NCBI RefSeq assembly: GCF_011075055.1 | Contig: NC_058146.1 | Coordinates: 15,104,320 to 15,168,319, forward strand | Reading direction: 5' to 3' | Length of the DNA: 64,000 nt | From: Mangifera indica | Lineage: Eukaryota; Streptophyta; Magnoliopsida; Sapindales; Anacardiaceae | In this document: positions 44,397 to 57,734 of the stretch, piece by piece | Layout: each line of letters begins with the position of its first letter | How positions within the stretch are numbered: position 1 is the stretch's first letter | Notes under the pieces: generated by a model | What the model was told of the DNA's origin: nothing | Database searches by the model: none | What the model saw: only the letters and a program-made list of their open reading frames with translations | Translations under genes and position numbers: made by a program

Positions 44397-45894
44397 TTTT
44401 TCAAATTAAAGAGGGTATGTTTTTGCAGGCCGATTTGCAAAATGCCTACCAAAATGACACGATTTGTGACACGCTAGATTTTGTCACTTTACTCATGCAC
44501 AACTTACCATGACTGCATACGATTTTTCTCCAAATTGATTTGACATTGGTGATTAAGGTCAAATAAAATATCTTAAAATTCCAATTTTTATATCAATTTC
44601 AATTTTAATTTTAAATCCAATTTTAATTGAATTTAAATTTCATTTGAAGTAGAAGACAATCTCTTTAAATGCCATGTAAGTCTCTAGATTTTTCCACCCT
44701 CATTTATTGCCGGATCCTGAAAGTCGACGACGCGTCCTACATTCGTCTTACCGCCAGTTATTGCCTTCCCACCACATTTTGACACATGGGCCGTTTTAAA
44801 TGCCAGATATTGACGTTGCATATTTTTACAAAGTCCATTTTTTCGTAGACCCCTTATTTGAAAAAGTACATTAAAGTCCTGTAATTTTGAAAAATTGAGT
44901 ACCCCTTTACTCTCATCTAAATTAATTAAAATTGACTATTTTTTATGCATGTAATTTTTTTTAGATTATATAGATTAATTAGAACACAATTATATGGACA
45001 AATCTTTGGTTACCAAAAAAAAAAAACTCAATTTAATACAAAATTTATTCTTATCACTTATCTTAATAACCTTAGATTTACAAATATTTTTTAATCAAAC
45101 ATTTCATTAAAAATTCAACCAACAAGAAATATGATTATTAGTTGACAAAAATTATTTATTAGCTATAATAAACCATGATTAGATTGGTAAAATTATTTAT
45201 TTTGTCAAAAATAATAGATTTTGCATAGGTAAAAATTTAGATATAAAGAATTTTATAGAAATAATTACGTAAATATTCATCATAAATTTTAGAGTTGAAT
45301 TTTTTTTTTATAAAACTGTATATTTCTTGATTGTATGTGTATAATTCCTAAACTATTTATTAATATAGCTTAACTTTAATAAAAATATATAATTTATTAA
45401 ATATTTTAGAATTTGGATTATAAAAGCAAAAGCCATGAGGAAAAATTGAGGGGTTTAAATAGAATTTTTAAAAGATTAGGTGAATAAAAGTAAGTGTGAT
45501 GATGAGGTGGCAGTGATGTCATTCATTTCTAGCCAAAGACTTTTGGTCCGTCACAGGATTTTGTATTAATTAGACTTGACCATCCCATCAAATATCCACA
45601 ATGTTTTGGGTCGGGTGAATTGGATAAATTCAGTACGTTATCTATTCAAGCTCCATTACAAATTTCAATCGAAATTTTGTGATAAATTTAGATAGGATTA
45701 TGATTTAAACCTCGATGACTTAAACATGTTTAAGTTATCAAACTAAATAAATTCAAGATTAAACTAAGTTAATCTTATGATAATATCAATGTAAATGAAA
45801 TCCTTTTTAAAATTTTTATTATGTTATCGATTCACTCAATCAATCGGTGTCAATCTAATTATTAATTTATTACTTTATTAATACACTTATAAAT

Positions 45895-46060
45895 AATATT
45901 ATATATATCTATTTTAGATATATAAATAAATATATATTTATGTATGTTATCATATAATTAAATATTATTTTATTTTTAATTCAAAATTATTTAATTACAT
46001 AATTATATATATCAAATATATATTTATTTATATATTAAATTAAATACATATCATTTTATT
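45895..46060. mobile_element. MITE-like palindrome, U3 (first)
   Basis: Arms with gttatcatataattaaatat and complement around attattttatttttaattca. Same core family as 8030-8215. Confidence 0.45.
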
Positions 46061-46734
46061 ATTCACATGTTTGATGTGAATAATTTAAACCTAATTAATT
46101 GGAGAAATGACTCATAGCTAACATGAAAAAGCTTAAAAAACCTCTTCTCCTATCATAAGAGTCAAGCAACCAAAAACGTTTCATCGAAATTTCAACAGTT
46201 TTGGATCTATTTTTTTTAATTACAATCTAAATGTCTTTTTTATTTTGTTATTAAAGATTGTCAAATAATTAATAATTTGAATTTATAGTTATATGTTTCT
46301 ATCATGGTTGATGAATATTCGTGGGACTCACGCTGTCCTTTAATATGTTAAATGTAATTGATAAATTTTTAAAATTAAATTAAAAAATATGATAAAGTTT
46401 TAATTATTATTATTATTATTAATTAAACAATATTTTTAAATTTATTATTAATATTTGATTTTAATAAAAATTAAATGATAGGTAGATATCATTTTTGATA
46501 ATAAATTGTCAAAATAAGTCTCCCATGAAAATAAGTTTTGGCCAATTTATTTTACACATGTGACACAATTTTTTTTTTTAGTTTTTTTAATTGAAAACAG
46601 TCCAATAGGAAAGCTCTTCTCATATCTTATACAAATAAATATAAATTATGATAAAATTATATAAATTTATAATATGTATAAATGATAATATATTAACAAT
46701 TCGAAATCAAGAATAAGAATAGTATTATATGTAT

Positions 46735-46900
46735 AATTTTTGTATATAATTTTGTATTCAAACAATAATATATCATCATATGATTAGATAGTTAAAAATT
46801 AAATAAAAATAATATTAAATCACAAAATAACACATCATTATTTGTGTATAAAATTATACATAAAAGTTGTGCACATAATTTTATTCAAGAATAAAATAAT
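46735..46900. mobile_element. MITE-like palindrome, U3 (second)
   Basis: Arms tgtataatttttgtatataa (46739) and its near complement ending at about 46890, with core atatgattagatagttaaaa. No counterpart seen in U1 at this place, so it is possibly U3-specific. Confidence 0.5.
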
Positions 46901-47379
46901 TAATAATATTATAAATACAAATAAATTATATAAACTAATATTATAGTATACCATTAGATGATTTTGAAGTGAAAGAAGAAATAAACAACCATATGACTTA
47001 ATTACACCACCTCAATTTATATAAATAAGTTTATACAATTTGTTTGTACACATAATTTTATTATAAAATAATACTTACTCATATGATAATATTTCAGTAT
47101 TAATGCCTAAATTGATATTAATCTACATGTTGAAATTATAGCTTTTTGCATGTGAAATTATACCTTTTTGCATGTGAAATTGCACTCAAAATGGTGTGAT
47201 TTAACCAAAAATCACAAATGGAATCACATAAAAAATGTATCATTTGATCAGTTTGGTAAAAATGTACTTTTTTTGTGTGATTTTGGTCAACAAATCCAAT
47301 TAGATTATCAACATCCTCATAGAATAATATAATATTTTTAGAACGGTGAAATATTTAAGGATAATATAAAAAAACAATA

Positions 47380-47520
47380 TATATGTACATATTTTTTTAT
47401 ATATAATTTGAATATACAGATATTATATAATTAAGTATTATTTTATCTTTAATTCAAAATTATTCAATCACATATTAATACAACATCTATGTAACAAACA
47501 TATATACGTATAATTTTATT
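47380..47520. mobile_element. MITE-like palindrome, U3 (third)
   Basis: Counterpart of 8030-8215 in U1, without the long TA tract. The core is attattttatctttaattca. Confidence 0.45.
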
Positions 47521-48854
47521 GATATAAAATTTTACCTTTTTAACATTATATTTGAACTCTCTTTCAATACCAAATTTGAGTTTTGAGTGATATTTTGTTG
47601 TTTCTTAAATTAATATATAAGAACATTATTTTCTGCAGCCATGAGTGGAAAAAAAAATTAAAGTGAATGAAGAAAAAATTATTAGATACAGAAAATGTAC
47701 TCAACACCAAGTTATTGTTGAAAGTGACAATACTTTCTTATAATCGTGACTCCTCTTTGAAGCTTCAATATATCTTCTTAATAAAATCATTTCTTTTTTA
47801 AATTATCCTTTAGATATGTGCTATCCTATGATTAAATATAATTTTATTTATAATTTAAATCACTCATATAATTTTATTGGAGTACCTACATTTGAGGATA
47901 CAAAACTATAATCTTTTTCTACGAAAAAACCAAATTAAATATCTCTATTGAAAAGATCAAATTTTCATTATTTTCTATAAAAGATATCAAATAAATAGAA
48001 TTGGGATTATTGTCTTGTTTTTAAAGTAAAAGATTAATTTGATATTTTTAATAAGCAAAATAAATATTTATTATCTTTAATAAGAACATTCTAAAGTTTG
48101 ATAATTTCAATTAAAAAATCTTTAAAAAATTAATATTTGATACATTCAATAGAAAAATAAAATTAACCCTTTTAATTTAAAAAAAAAAGTGATAATTTAG
48201 TATCAAATGTTATATTTATACAAATAAAATAGTATTTAGATATTACTTTGACAAAATTAATTTTTGGGTATCATTTTCTCATAAAATTATTTTCTAATTT
48301 TGCCATTATCATACGTGATTATAATTAACATAATATTTTATGAAAAAAATTAAATTAAAATTGAAATATAATATTCAAGAAATTAATGGTTGACGTAGTA
48401 CCGAAGATTTTCCATGACAGAATCCTAGTCCTCTTAGAAAGAAAGAGAAGTCAATTCAACTTTGGCTTTATCCAGTGGAACGTTTGATCTGCAATCTTGC
48501 TAAATTGACTAATTCAATTGATTAATTGTATAATTCGATGTGATTTATATATAAATATTCACTTATTTTAGATTTAGGTTAAATTCAATAAAGCTGTTGA
48601 AATAGAAGTCCTGTCTACAAGCTAAATTATAAAGACAAAAAGAGCCGGTTGAGAACTTGACAGCGATAGCCCACCATTTGGCTGAATTCAAAGTGCGAAA
48701 ACACATTAACAGTGGAGGAAGAGTCATACCCTTTAAGGAAAAGTCAGATATAGAGCCGAAAATGGGGCCTGGAATGGAGCCCAAGAGGGTCCGTTGTTCA
48801 TACGCGTAATTGTTTTCTTCCTATTTGTTTCATACAGCTTGCAAGTTGCAACTT

Positions 48855-48860
48855 TTATTA

Positions 48861-48907
<47 letters not shown>

Positions 48908-48999
48908 GTCTTGCCCTCTTATCATTATTTCATACAACAATCCATTTTCGTCCCTTCAATAATATCACAACAACCTGCAACTTTCTTTCTCTAAAAAAT
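48855..48999 (+). promoter_or_regulatory. NLR-C promoter region with (TA)n and intact foldback target site
   Basis: TTATTAAAA at 48855-48863 is the unoccupied counterpart of the target duplicated around the foldback element in U1. A TA tract (48865-48905, about 20 repeats) stands where NLR-A has its TATA-like run, followed by the shared leader to 48999. Confidence 0.6.
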
Positions 49000-51617
49000 A
49001 TAGCAGAAACAATTGTCTCTGTTGTTGCTAGGGAACTCTTGAGTAAGGTGATGTCCCTTTTTTCCAATGAAATCTCCTTGGGATGGGGTGTCAGGAATGA
49101 TGTACAAGAGCTTGCTGGCACCTTAACCACCATCAAAGCTGTTCTCTTAGATGCTGAGGAGAAACAAACCCAAAATGAGAGGCTCAGAGTTTGGCTGGAA
49201 AAGCTTAAGGAGGTTTGCTATGATGTTGAAGATGTTTTGGATGAAATTGAGGTGAAAGATATGTGTAAGCAAGTGATGAATGGTCAAAGCATTTCAAGAA
49301 AGGTATGCCACTTCTTTTCATCTTCAAATCCAATCATTTTCTGTTTTAGGTTGGGCCATAAAACCAAGGAGATTAACAAAAGGTTGGCAAAAATAGCTAC
49401 TAAAAATGATGATTTTAATCTCACTGAGAAAATTTATAGTAATAATATTTTAGCTTGGGAGAGAGAAACCCACTCTTTTGTGCGTGCTTCAGATGTTATT
49501 GGTAGAGATAAAGATAAAGAGGAAGTTATGAAAATTTTATTGTGTCCAAGTGATGGTCATGAAAATGTTTCTGTTATTTCTATTGTTGGAATTGGAGGTT
49601 TAGGAAAGACCACGCTTGCTAAATTGGTGTATAATGATGACAAAGTAAGTGATTATTTTAAGTTGAAGATGTGGATTTGTGTGTCGGATGAATTTTCTCT
49701 AAAAGGCTTTTGATTGACATTATCAATTCTACGATTGGGCAAAAATATAATCACATGAGTATGGACCAATTGCAAACAATCCTACGTGATATTATAAGAG
49801 ATAAAAAATATTTGTTAGTCTTGGATGATGTTTGGAATGAAAACTATGAGTTGTGGTATGATTTAAGAAATTTACTAATGGAGTGTGTTAGTGGAAGTAA
49901 AATCATAGTAACTACACGTAGTGATCATATTGCCTCAATTATGGGATATGTATCTACATATAAGTTAAAAGGTCTTTCTCTCAATCAATGTTTGTCAGTA
50001 TTTGTTAAATATGCATTTAAAGAAGGTCAAGAAAAACAACATCTCAACCTTTTAGAGATTGGAAAAGAAATTGTAAAAAAATGTAGAGGTGTTCCATTGG
50101 CAGTAAGAGCCTTAGGAAGTCTTCTTCATTCCTCAAATTTTGAACAAGATTGGATAAATGTGAGGGATACTGAGATATGGAAGCTAGATCAAAAGGATAA
50201 TAGTATTTTACATGCTCTAAGAATAAGTTATAATCATTTGTCGCCTCCTTTGAAACAATGTTTTGCTTTTTGCTCTATATTTCCAAAAGACTTCACATTT
50301 TATAACATTAACTTGGTTAAGTTTTGGATGGCCAACGGGCTTCTCAAAGCCTACAATGAAAATGAAGATTTGAAAACTATTGGTATGCAATATATAAAAG
50401 AATTAATGTTGAGATCTTTCTTTCAAGATATTCAAGATTTTGAAAATGGTGTCTATTCAGTTAAAATACATGATCTAATGCATGATGTTGCCACATTGTT
50501 GTTCCAAAATGAGGGCTTAATAGTGAAAGGGAGTAACCAAATTACTACCAAAACTTCTTATCGACATTTATTATATCATTTGGATGCAAGTAAAGAAGAG
50601 GCTCCAAGCTTTTTACCTAACCAAATTAATAGTGAAAGGGGTAATTTAAGAAGCATTACGTTTTTTACACGTGTTGGAGAAAATATCACTATTAGCCAAT
50701 CATTTTTAGAATTAATTGTCTCAAGATTTTAGTTTTTGCGGTTATTACATTTATCTGATTTAGGTATTGAAGCAATGCCTAAAAGAATTGGTAATCTGAA
50801 GCATTTGAGATAGTTGGATCTATCATATAACCCGAAAATAAAAAAGCCCCCAAGTTCTATTTACAAGCTACAAAGTTTGCAATATCTATCAGTGTTTGAT
50901 TGCGAGAAACTAGAAGAGTTAACCAAAGATGTTATGCACTTAATTAGTCTCAGATCCTTAGCCTTAACCACAGTGCAAAAGCATCTACCAAATAATGGAA
51001 TTGGCTGCTTGAATTCTCTTCGAATTTTATTTATTTACAATTGCAGCAAATTAGAATATTTGTGTGAAGATATTGGTCGCCTAAGAGCCATTCAAAGACT
51101 ATACATTTATAAATGTCCAAGTCTTATCTCATTACCACGTGGTGTGAGAAGCCTAAGCTCATTAGAAGAACTTCGTTTGATAGATTGTGAAAGGCTTAAT
51201 CTTGATTTGAGCATAGGATCAGATAAGCAACACAATCATGAAGAACTCAATAGCACAGGGCCTTCCCTTCGATTCCTAAAATTTGATAATTTACCACAAT
51301 TGGTGGAATTGCCGCAATGGCTTCTTTGCAGTTCGACAAACACGCTACAAACCTTGCGTATTGGTAATTGTTCCAACTTGAAGGCACTACCAGAGTCAAT
51401 GCAAAAACTTCAAGCTCTTGGGGTTTGGAATTGTCCTGAATTGTCATCTCTACCCAAGGATATCAATCATCTCATCGCTTTGAGAGAACTAATAATTAAA
51501 AACTATCCTAAACTGACGGAAAGATGCAAACCAGAAGGAGGTGAAGATTGGCCCAAGATTGCTCATATCCCGAAGATTGAACTTGATGGAGAGGTTATCA
51601 AGTCAACCGAAAATTAG
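49000..51617 (+). pseudogene. NLR-C: CC-NB-ARC-LRR pseudogene, start codon lost
   Basis: The closest relative of NLR-A in the window. The codon aligned with the NLR-A start is ATA (49000-49002); the next in-frame ATG is at 49051 and would drop the first 17 residues of the coiled coil. Domains: DVEDVLDEIE, P-loop GIGGLGKTT (about 49588), KMWICVSDEF, YLLVLDDVWNE, GSKIIVTTR, an intact CRGVPLAVRALGSLL (50080), KIHDLMHDVATLL (50463) and LRRs to the stop at 51615. Breaks relative to NLR-A: one A lost in a short A-run near 49701 (stop at 49711); CAG to TAG at 50730; TAT to TAG at 50811. In the regions where NLR-A is shifted, NLR-C is in frame, so each helps read the other. It is not expected to yield a full receptor. 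Confidence 0.93.
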
Positions 51618-51819
51618 GTATGACCAATCCATATCTCTTCTCCTTAATCAGTTAGTAGGCAAATATTCTTGACATAATTATTTGTTTCAAGTCAAAACTT
51701 TTGGTAACAATTTGATTGGTTTATCATCAGATATGAATTTCAAAATTTGAACAGCTACAAAACTTAACTTCTTTGTTTCTCCTTCCTTTCTTCAACTTTG
51801 TTATTTTCAATGTATGCAG
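51618..51819 (+). other. 3'-UTR intron of NLR-C
   Basis: GT directly after the stop codon, ending tgtatgcag before GGGAAACTTGAATCA. Nearly identical to 13238-13437. Confidence 0.62.
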
Positions 51820-52024
51820 GGGAAACTTGAATCAAATGTATGAGTTTTTAATCTCATAAATTCTTCAATTTCCATGAATTATGAACGCTAATTCAACCAA
51901 TTGACTGGAGGATTTATCCATTTTACTTCTTCTATGTATTAAGGTGTTCGATCTACACCTTCATGTTTTTTCAGGTACAAATCATTTTGTTTTTAGATTA
52001 TACAATTTTAAAGATTGTTGGGTT

Positions 52025-52026
<2 letters not shown>

Positions 52027-52101
<75 letters not shown>
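52027..52101. repeat. (TACA)n(TA)n compound microsatellite
   Basis: About seven TACA units to 52055, then about 23 TA repeats, within the NLR-C 3' UTR. NLR-A has only short TA runs here. Confidence 0.95.
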
Positions 52102-52104
<3 letters not shown>

Positions 52105-52339
52105 TATGCCAAATGGTGCAGTTAGTAAAGCATATCTTCCTCTAGATTGATTCAGAATTTCGGTGTTTACAAATATAATTCCAATAAAGTTTTGTTCAAA
52201 TGAACAATTAGTACACTCTAAGTTTATTCCAATAAAGTTTCAGATTAAAAACAAAAAACATTAGTTGTTGAAATTCTGTTCTGCCAAAGAGTAGATTACA
52301 GGGTGTTGGTGTTTGAGATGCAAAACAACATCTTTGATT

Positions 52340-52893
52340 TTTATGGATTCACAAGTGCAGCAATTTATAATATTTGTGTGAAGATATTGGTTGCCTGAGA
52401 GCCCTTGAAAGACTTTGGAATTTTGAATATCATTACCACGTGGTGTAAGAAACTTAAGCTCATAAGAAAAACTTTGTTTGAAAGATTGTGAAAGGCTTAA
52501 TCTTGATTTTAGCACAGGATCAGATAAGCAAGGCTTAATCTCATAAATTCTTCAATTTCCATGAATTATGAACCCTAATTCTACCAATTGACTGGAGGAC
52601 CTCCTCTTCGATTGATTCAAATCCATGATTTACCACAACTGGTGAAATTGCTGCAATGGCTTCTTCAGTGTTCGACAAACACTTTGGGAGAACTATTCAT
52701 TCATGGCTGTCCAGAATTGTCATCTCTGCCAGAGGATATGAATCGTCTCAACTCTTTGAGGGAACTAATAATTAAAGGCTGTCCTAAACTGAGGGAAAAG
52801 TGCAAACCAGGAACAGGTGAAGATTGGTCCAAGATTGCTCATATCCCAAACATTCAACTTGACGAAGAGATTATCAAGTCAACCAAATATTAG
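52340..52893 (+). pseudogene. Spare LRR-tail fragment of an NLR (U3)
   Basis: Counterpart of 13960-14380. The first half is broken (CEDIG then C LRALERLW, a deletion before SLPRGV). The second half is open: PPLRLIQIHDLPQLVKLLQW, STNTLGELFIHGCPELSSLP and NSLRELIIKGCPKLREKCK, ending at TAG 52891 followed by GTATGACC. Between the halves sits a patch of about 66 bp (52531-52596) copied from an NLR 3' UTR. No coiled coil or NB-ARC. Confidence 0.82.
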
Positions 52894-53734
52894 GTATGAC
52901 CGTATGACCAATCCATATCTCTTCTTCTTCATTTGGTTTAAAATTAGTACTAACACAATACTTATCCTATTCTTTGTTTTATATGTATGCAGGGAAAACT
53001 TGAAATAGCCTAATTTGGAGCACTAATTCCACTGAATTACAGGAGGGGTTATTCATTTTAGTTCTTCAACATATTTAGCATTGATGTGGGATCTATTGTC
53101 TTCATGTTTTTCAGGTACAAATTATTTGGCTTTTAGATAGTACAAATTGTTGGGTTTCTTAAATATTTCTTAGTTTTCTGCTCACCTTAAAATTAACCTC
53201 AGTTGGTAAAGCATATATTCCTCTGTAATTTGATTCAGAATATCATGTTTACAATTATAATTCAGCCTTTACCAGTGAATATAACTTCTCATGATCTTAT
53301 TTTTTTAAATAAATGTTTGTGAATGTAGAGAGTTTTATGTTTATGTTTTAATTGTTTTATGGCAACACATATTTATTCCAATAAAGTTTCAGATTTTATT
53401 TCTATTTAGGTTTCAATTATCACAGTTATTTTTTTTTCCTTTTTAATTTTATCTTCATCCTTGACGTTGTCATCTCAAGATTTGAAATATAATTTTTGCA
53501 TATTCATCTTTCTTAGTAAGATATATGATAACTTGAAAATGAAATTCTATAAAATAACTTGAAGTCAAACATTGTTTTTATTGTATGTGTAGATTAAAGA
53601 GAGAAACGAGCTTAGGGATCCATAATACCTTAGTTTTAATATCTGGGATCCTAAATTTTCTTATTGAAAGGGGAAAAGAAAAAATGGTTGTTGAAATTCT
53701 GTTCTGCGAAGGATTAGATTACAGGGTGTTGATA
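52894..53734. other. Duplicated NLR 3'-UTR sequence and spacer (U3)
   Basis: No gene. Parallels 14381-15340. A frame at 53585-53860 is mostly spacer and only touches the first RLK-like piece. Confidence 0.6.
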
Positions 53735-56450
53735 TTTGTGATGCAAAACAATGTCCTTATGATTGCCAGTAATGTCCTTGGATTGAGCTGTCTTTGGAGA
53801 AACTTGGCCTATAATAAGAGTGCTCCACACTGTAAGCTGCTTTTTTTTTCTGGTGTTTGATTTTTTTTTCTATCATTTGGTGTACTGCAATATTTCCTTT
53901 CTTAGCTGATTCATTCAATACTGATCAATCTTCCTCTCCCTCTGGATATCCTAGAAATGTTGTGCTCAATGTTAGCATGCCATCTGACATTGAAGAATAT
54001 AAAAGTTTACAGACAATGTAAGTTAGTATTATAATTCCATGAGTGTGTCTCTTATTGTTTACGTGGGTCTTCTTTAATGGTTTTTTTCCCTTTCTGCAGG
54101 GATTTGGTTTTCAACAACTTAATTGTCAAATATCAAGTGCTTTGTTCAGTATTGATACTCTTACTTGTAAATTTGTTGAAGCTTACCTTCATATATTTAA
54201 GATTTGACCATTTTATTTAAGTTAGTTTTTTTTATTTTAGATTTTTATCTTACCCTTATTTTCTTGTTTAGCATACATTATTTTGTTTGTTGTCTCTATG
54301 GCCAGGTTTCTTGGAAACAATGGCCTATCAGGAACCATTCCTCAGCAAAAGGTTGTATATCTTAAAAACATGTAAGCTTGAGCTTCAATTTTCTTGAGAA
54401 TTATGCGTATATATCATGTCAAATTAGATGGATGTTATATGTCAATATTCGTTATATCTTCCTTGGAAGTTTTAGAGGCTCAAATGTAAAAGAGGTATTT
54501 GTGCCAAATGCTTCGTGAATAGATTAAGAAGAAAAAGAAATAAATCTTATCATACAAACTAAGAAGAATGAACAATGCACTACTGCTACAAATATGTATC
54601 TTGGTGTTAGTCCATCCCATTAAATTTTAAAAATCTAGACAATAATTGTAAGTAATTGATGAAAACAATTGGAAGTCTTGACTGAATAGTTTCTTTCCAG
54701 ATTGATATGCATATGTTTCCTATTCATCTGGTGTTTCCAGATCATTCATCTGGTGTTAAAATTCTATTTTGTTCAGGGATTTGATGTACTACATGCCTAG
54801 CAAGTATACTTCATAGTTCGAAGTATAATTAATCTTTGCATTGGACTGAACAGGAATCTAGTGGCCAGCAATTTCATCTTTGACGGCTCAAACATCTGGT
54901 TGGTTGTAGTTCCTTTTTCAAAATATAAGATGTCAGATTTTTTCTTTTGAAAGAATGCACTTGCTGAAAGAAAAAAATGACTCGACATATATAGGCTCGA
55001 CAATGGGATATGCTGCGCTTTAACAAACATAACTGGTAATGTTCTCTATGCTTGCCAGTATTCTCCCCGGATTGAATTGTCTGCAGAGAAATTTCCCCTG
55101 CAGTAAGAATACTCCATGTTGTAAGCTTCTTTCTTTCAGCTGTATAACTGTTTTATAAAATTTAGTATATTACCAATTTACCTTTCTACTGTATTGCTGT
55201 TGTTGCTTTGTAAATTGTTTGTTCATTAAGCTCTAGTTAGGATAACAGGGCCAAACTGATAGTGTAGTATACGTTTGCAATATGCAGATTCAAGTTTTGC
55301 AATCTAGTGTGGTGGTGAAGAAATGAAAGTTGATAGCATAGTGTATAAGGCTGATAACAATGATATTGGTGGAGCTTCTTCTAATCTACTTGATGCAGAA
55401 AAAGGGGCAATTATTGATGCTGATTTGTTTTCTGATTGACAATCAACAGATTCGACACATATGTTCAAAATACCAGCTCACAAGTGACTGGCACTGTAGC
55501 CCCAAAGCTTTATCAGTCTTCAAGGCAATCCTCTGGATCACTTAGATATTATGGACTTAGTCTGGAGAATAGACCCTACAATGTAAGCTTGTCCTTTGTA
55601 GAGGCAACTTTTTGGTAATCAAGGCTCACAAACATGGAGGAGTCTTGGAAGGCATGTTTTTTATATCTATGCTCAGGTGAACTTGTTGGAGAATTTTGGT
55701 TCTTGTCCTTGAATACACAGCTTCTACCATTGCAATTTCATTTATTTACTCTCGTAATTGATCCTGTAGGGAATTCTCCAGTTAACAAAAATTTGGCATA
55801 TCAAAAGAAGCAGGCGGAAATAATATAGCGGCGACAAAGAAATGTAATGTTAATGAATCTGAGAACTATCTTTAAATCCACCTTTTTGGGTTGGTAAAGG
55901 GACTTGTTGCATCCTAGTGTCATTTCAGGTACACTATGTGATTCCTTTGGGCATTATATGTTGTAAGATGAGTTAATGATGATTGTACATTATATGTTTT
56001 CTGATATACATATAATTGAATTTTCGTACCCAAAATTTCACACCATCGTTAGTTCATGTTAGAAGGACCAAACTGTGATGATTGTTGGTATTGTAGTAGG
56101 TCTCAGAATTTTAGGCCTAATACTGATGTTTTTAACTTTTTACATGTAGATAAGAAGAAATAATGATGTTACAGAAGACAAGTGTCCAAGGGATTTTTAA
56201 AATAATAATAGCTGAAGTCTCATAAGTCAAGTTTGCTTGAGAGATATGATTTATGGTCGTAGATCTACTACTGCAGGATATGCTTTCAATGGAGGGCGAT
56301 ATCTGTGAAGCAACTTCCACTAGGATCTCATCAAAGGAAAAATCAGTTTGTTAATGAAATAGCTACCATATCTGTAGAGCAACATTGCAATCTTTTTATT
56401 ATCCGGTTGTTGCATCAAGGGAACTTGACGCCTCTGTGTAAATTAGTATC
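53735..56450 (+). pseudogene. LRR-malectin receptor kinase pseudogene, U3
   Basis: Parallels 15330-18700. Pieces: SNVLGLSCLWRNLAYNKS (53770), DLVFNNLIVK (54102), FLGNNGLSGTIPQQKVVYLK (54306), NLVASNFIFDGSNIW (54855), LPGLNCLQRNFPCSKNTP (55062), CGGEEMKVDSIVYKADNNDI (55311), KLYQSSRQSSGSLRYYGLSL (55507) and a kinase start FNGGRYL (56290, shifted relative to AFDGRAISVKQL). A deletion of about 640 bp relative to U1 (17555-18195) removes the end of the malectin part and the following spacer. Nonsense codons (TAG before CGG, TGA in SD*QS) confirm loss. Confidence 0.74.
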
Positions 56451-57734
56451 TTGAAAAACAAAGGCCTTGATCAAGTATTGTTTAATATGAAGACACTAAC
56501 TGATAATCAATCTTGGTTTATAATTTCTATTGTGCTTTTCTTGCAAGCAACTGTAACATTAATGTTTGTGATTTCTCTCCTATGATTTACAATATAAAAT
56601 TTGAAAGTTTCAAAACAAAATAATAATTCTAAAACTTCATGTTCGGGAAATCATCTTGCAAAATGCTCTGGGTTTTGCCTTTTGTCACATAATCCTCATC
56701 ACAAACCTGTATGTAAAGTCCCTCCACCTAGTGTTCTAGTGGTGAATTGGATGGAATCGTTTAAACTTTATACTCTAATACAATTTGTTGGACACTCGAA
56801 ACTTAATAAATGCTAATTGGGTCTTTTCCATAAGAAAATCATAGACCCAATAACATTTATGGAGTTCCCGAAGCATTTTGGGTCAAGATGGACCTTTTAG
56901 ATGTAGCATGTCCATTGCATCAAACCCACCAACATGTTCCTCCAGCTACTCATCAAATAAGAGAACCTTCAAAAATCTCTAGAATCTAGGGTTAGATTCG
57001 AACTGAGTCGAATCTAGACTTAGGCTTGTTCAGATTGATCAAAAATGTTGTTGGTGAGATGAATAGTATCACTTGTAAGAAAAATAATATACAAGTGGGA
57101 TGAATAGTATTGTTAGAGCGTGATTTTAACTAAATTGTACTCTAACTACCCAATTAAAACTCTAGTTTGAATCAAGCCAAACACCAATTCAAACCAAACT
57201 AACTCAGTTCGAATCTACCCTTACTAGAAGCCAACTCCATAGCTGATAATTGCAATTGCATAAAACAACTTTTCCCACCAGTAAGCATCTTCAACTTCAA
57301 CACTTACTGAAGTTGAGGGATTGTTGTTACTAGTATAATTGATTCCAATGAGATCTCCATGTAACAATTCATTGCGGATATATGTTGATCCACTTATGTT
57401 CAAAGCATGCTTTTAAAAATCAACAGTTCAATCATTCGAATCGTTACCTACTAACAAAAACAATTACATTCATTTGAAAACCCTTTTTAAAGTAAAATCG
57501 GATTGGATTGGACGATTTGAATTGGGTTACATAAAAAATTAATTTTTTTAATTCATTATTATGACTTAAACCAAAGTTCTCATGTATCAATTTTAAGCAT
57601 GTATACCATCAAACTAAGTTTATTTTAATGATAAAATAATTCAAATTATATATTTAATGATAAATTATACAAACTTATTGTGAATATTAATTTTAAATAA
57701 TTAACTAGTCTAACCAAGAGTCAAACGGTCAAAC
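56451..57734. other. Spacer with LTR-like/PBS-like junction (U3)
   Basis: No gene. Parallels 18700-19957, with the LTR-end junction at about 56770-56795 (minus strand gtccaacaaattgtattaga, more decayed than in U2). Confidence 0.45.

Larger units (their letters stand above)
44397..48854. other. U3 upstream block, AT-rich, no gene
   Basis: Continues the U3 copy of the unit interrupted by the MULE and aligns with 5460-9560 of U1. Anchors: tgagtgatattttgttgttt at 47586 and 8249, and aatggagcccaagagggtcc at 48773 and 9509. MITE-like palindromes are at about 45900-46060, 46735-46900 and 47380-47520. A stretch near 48380-48500 has no obvious counterpart in U1. No gene. Confidence 0.65.
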
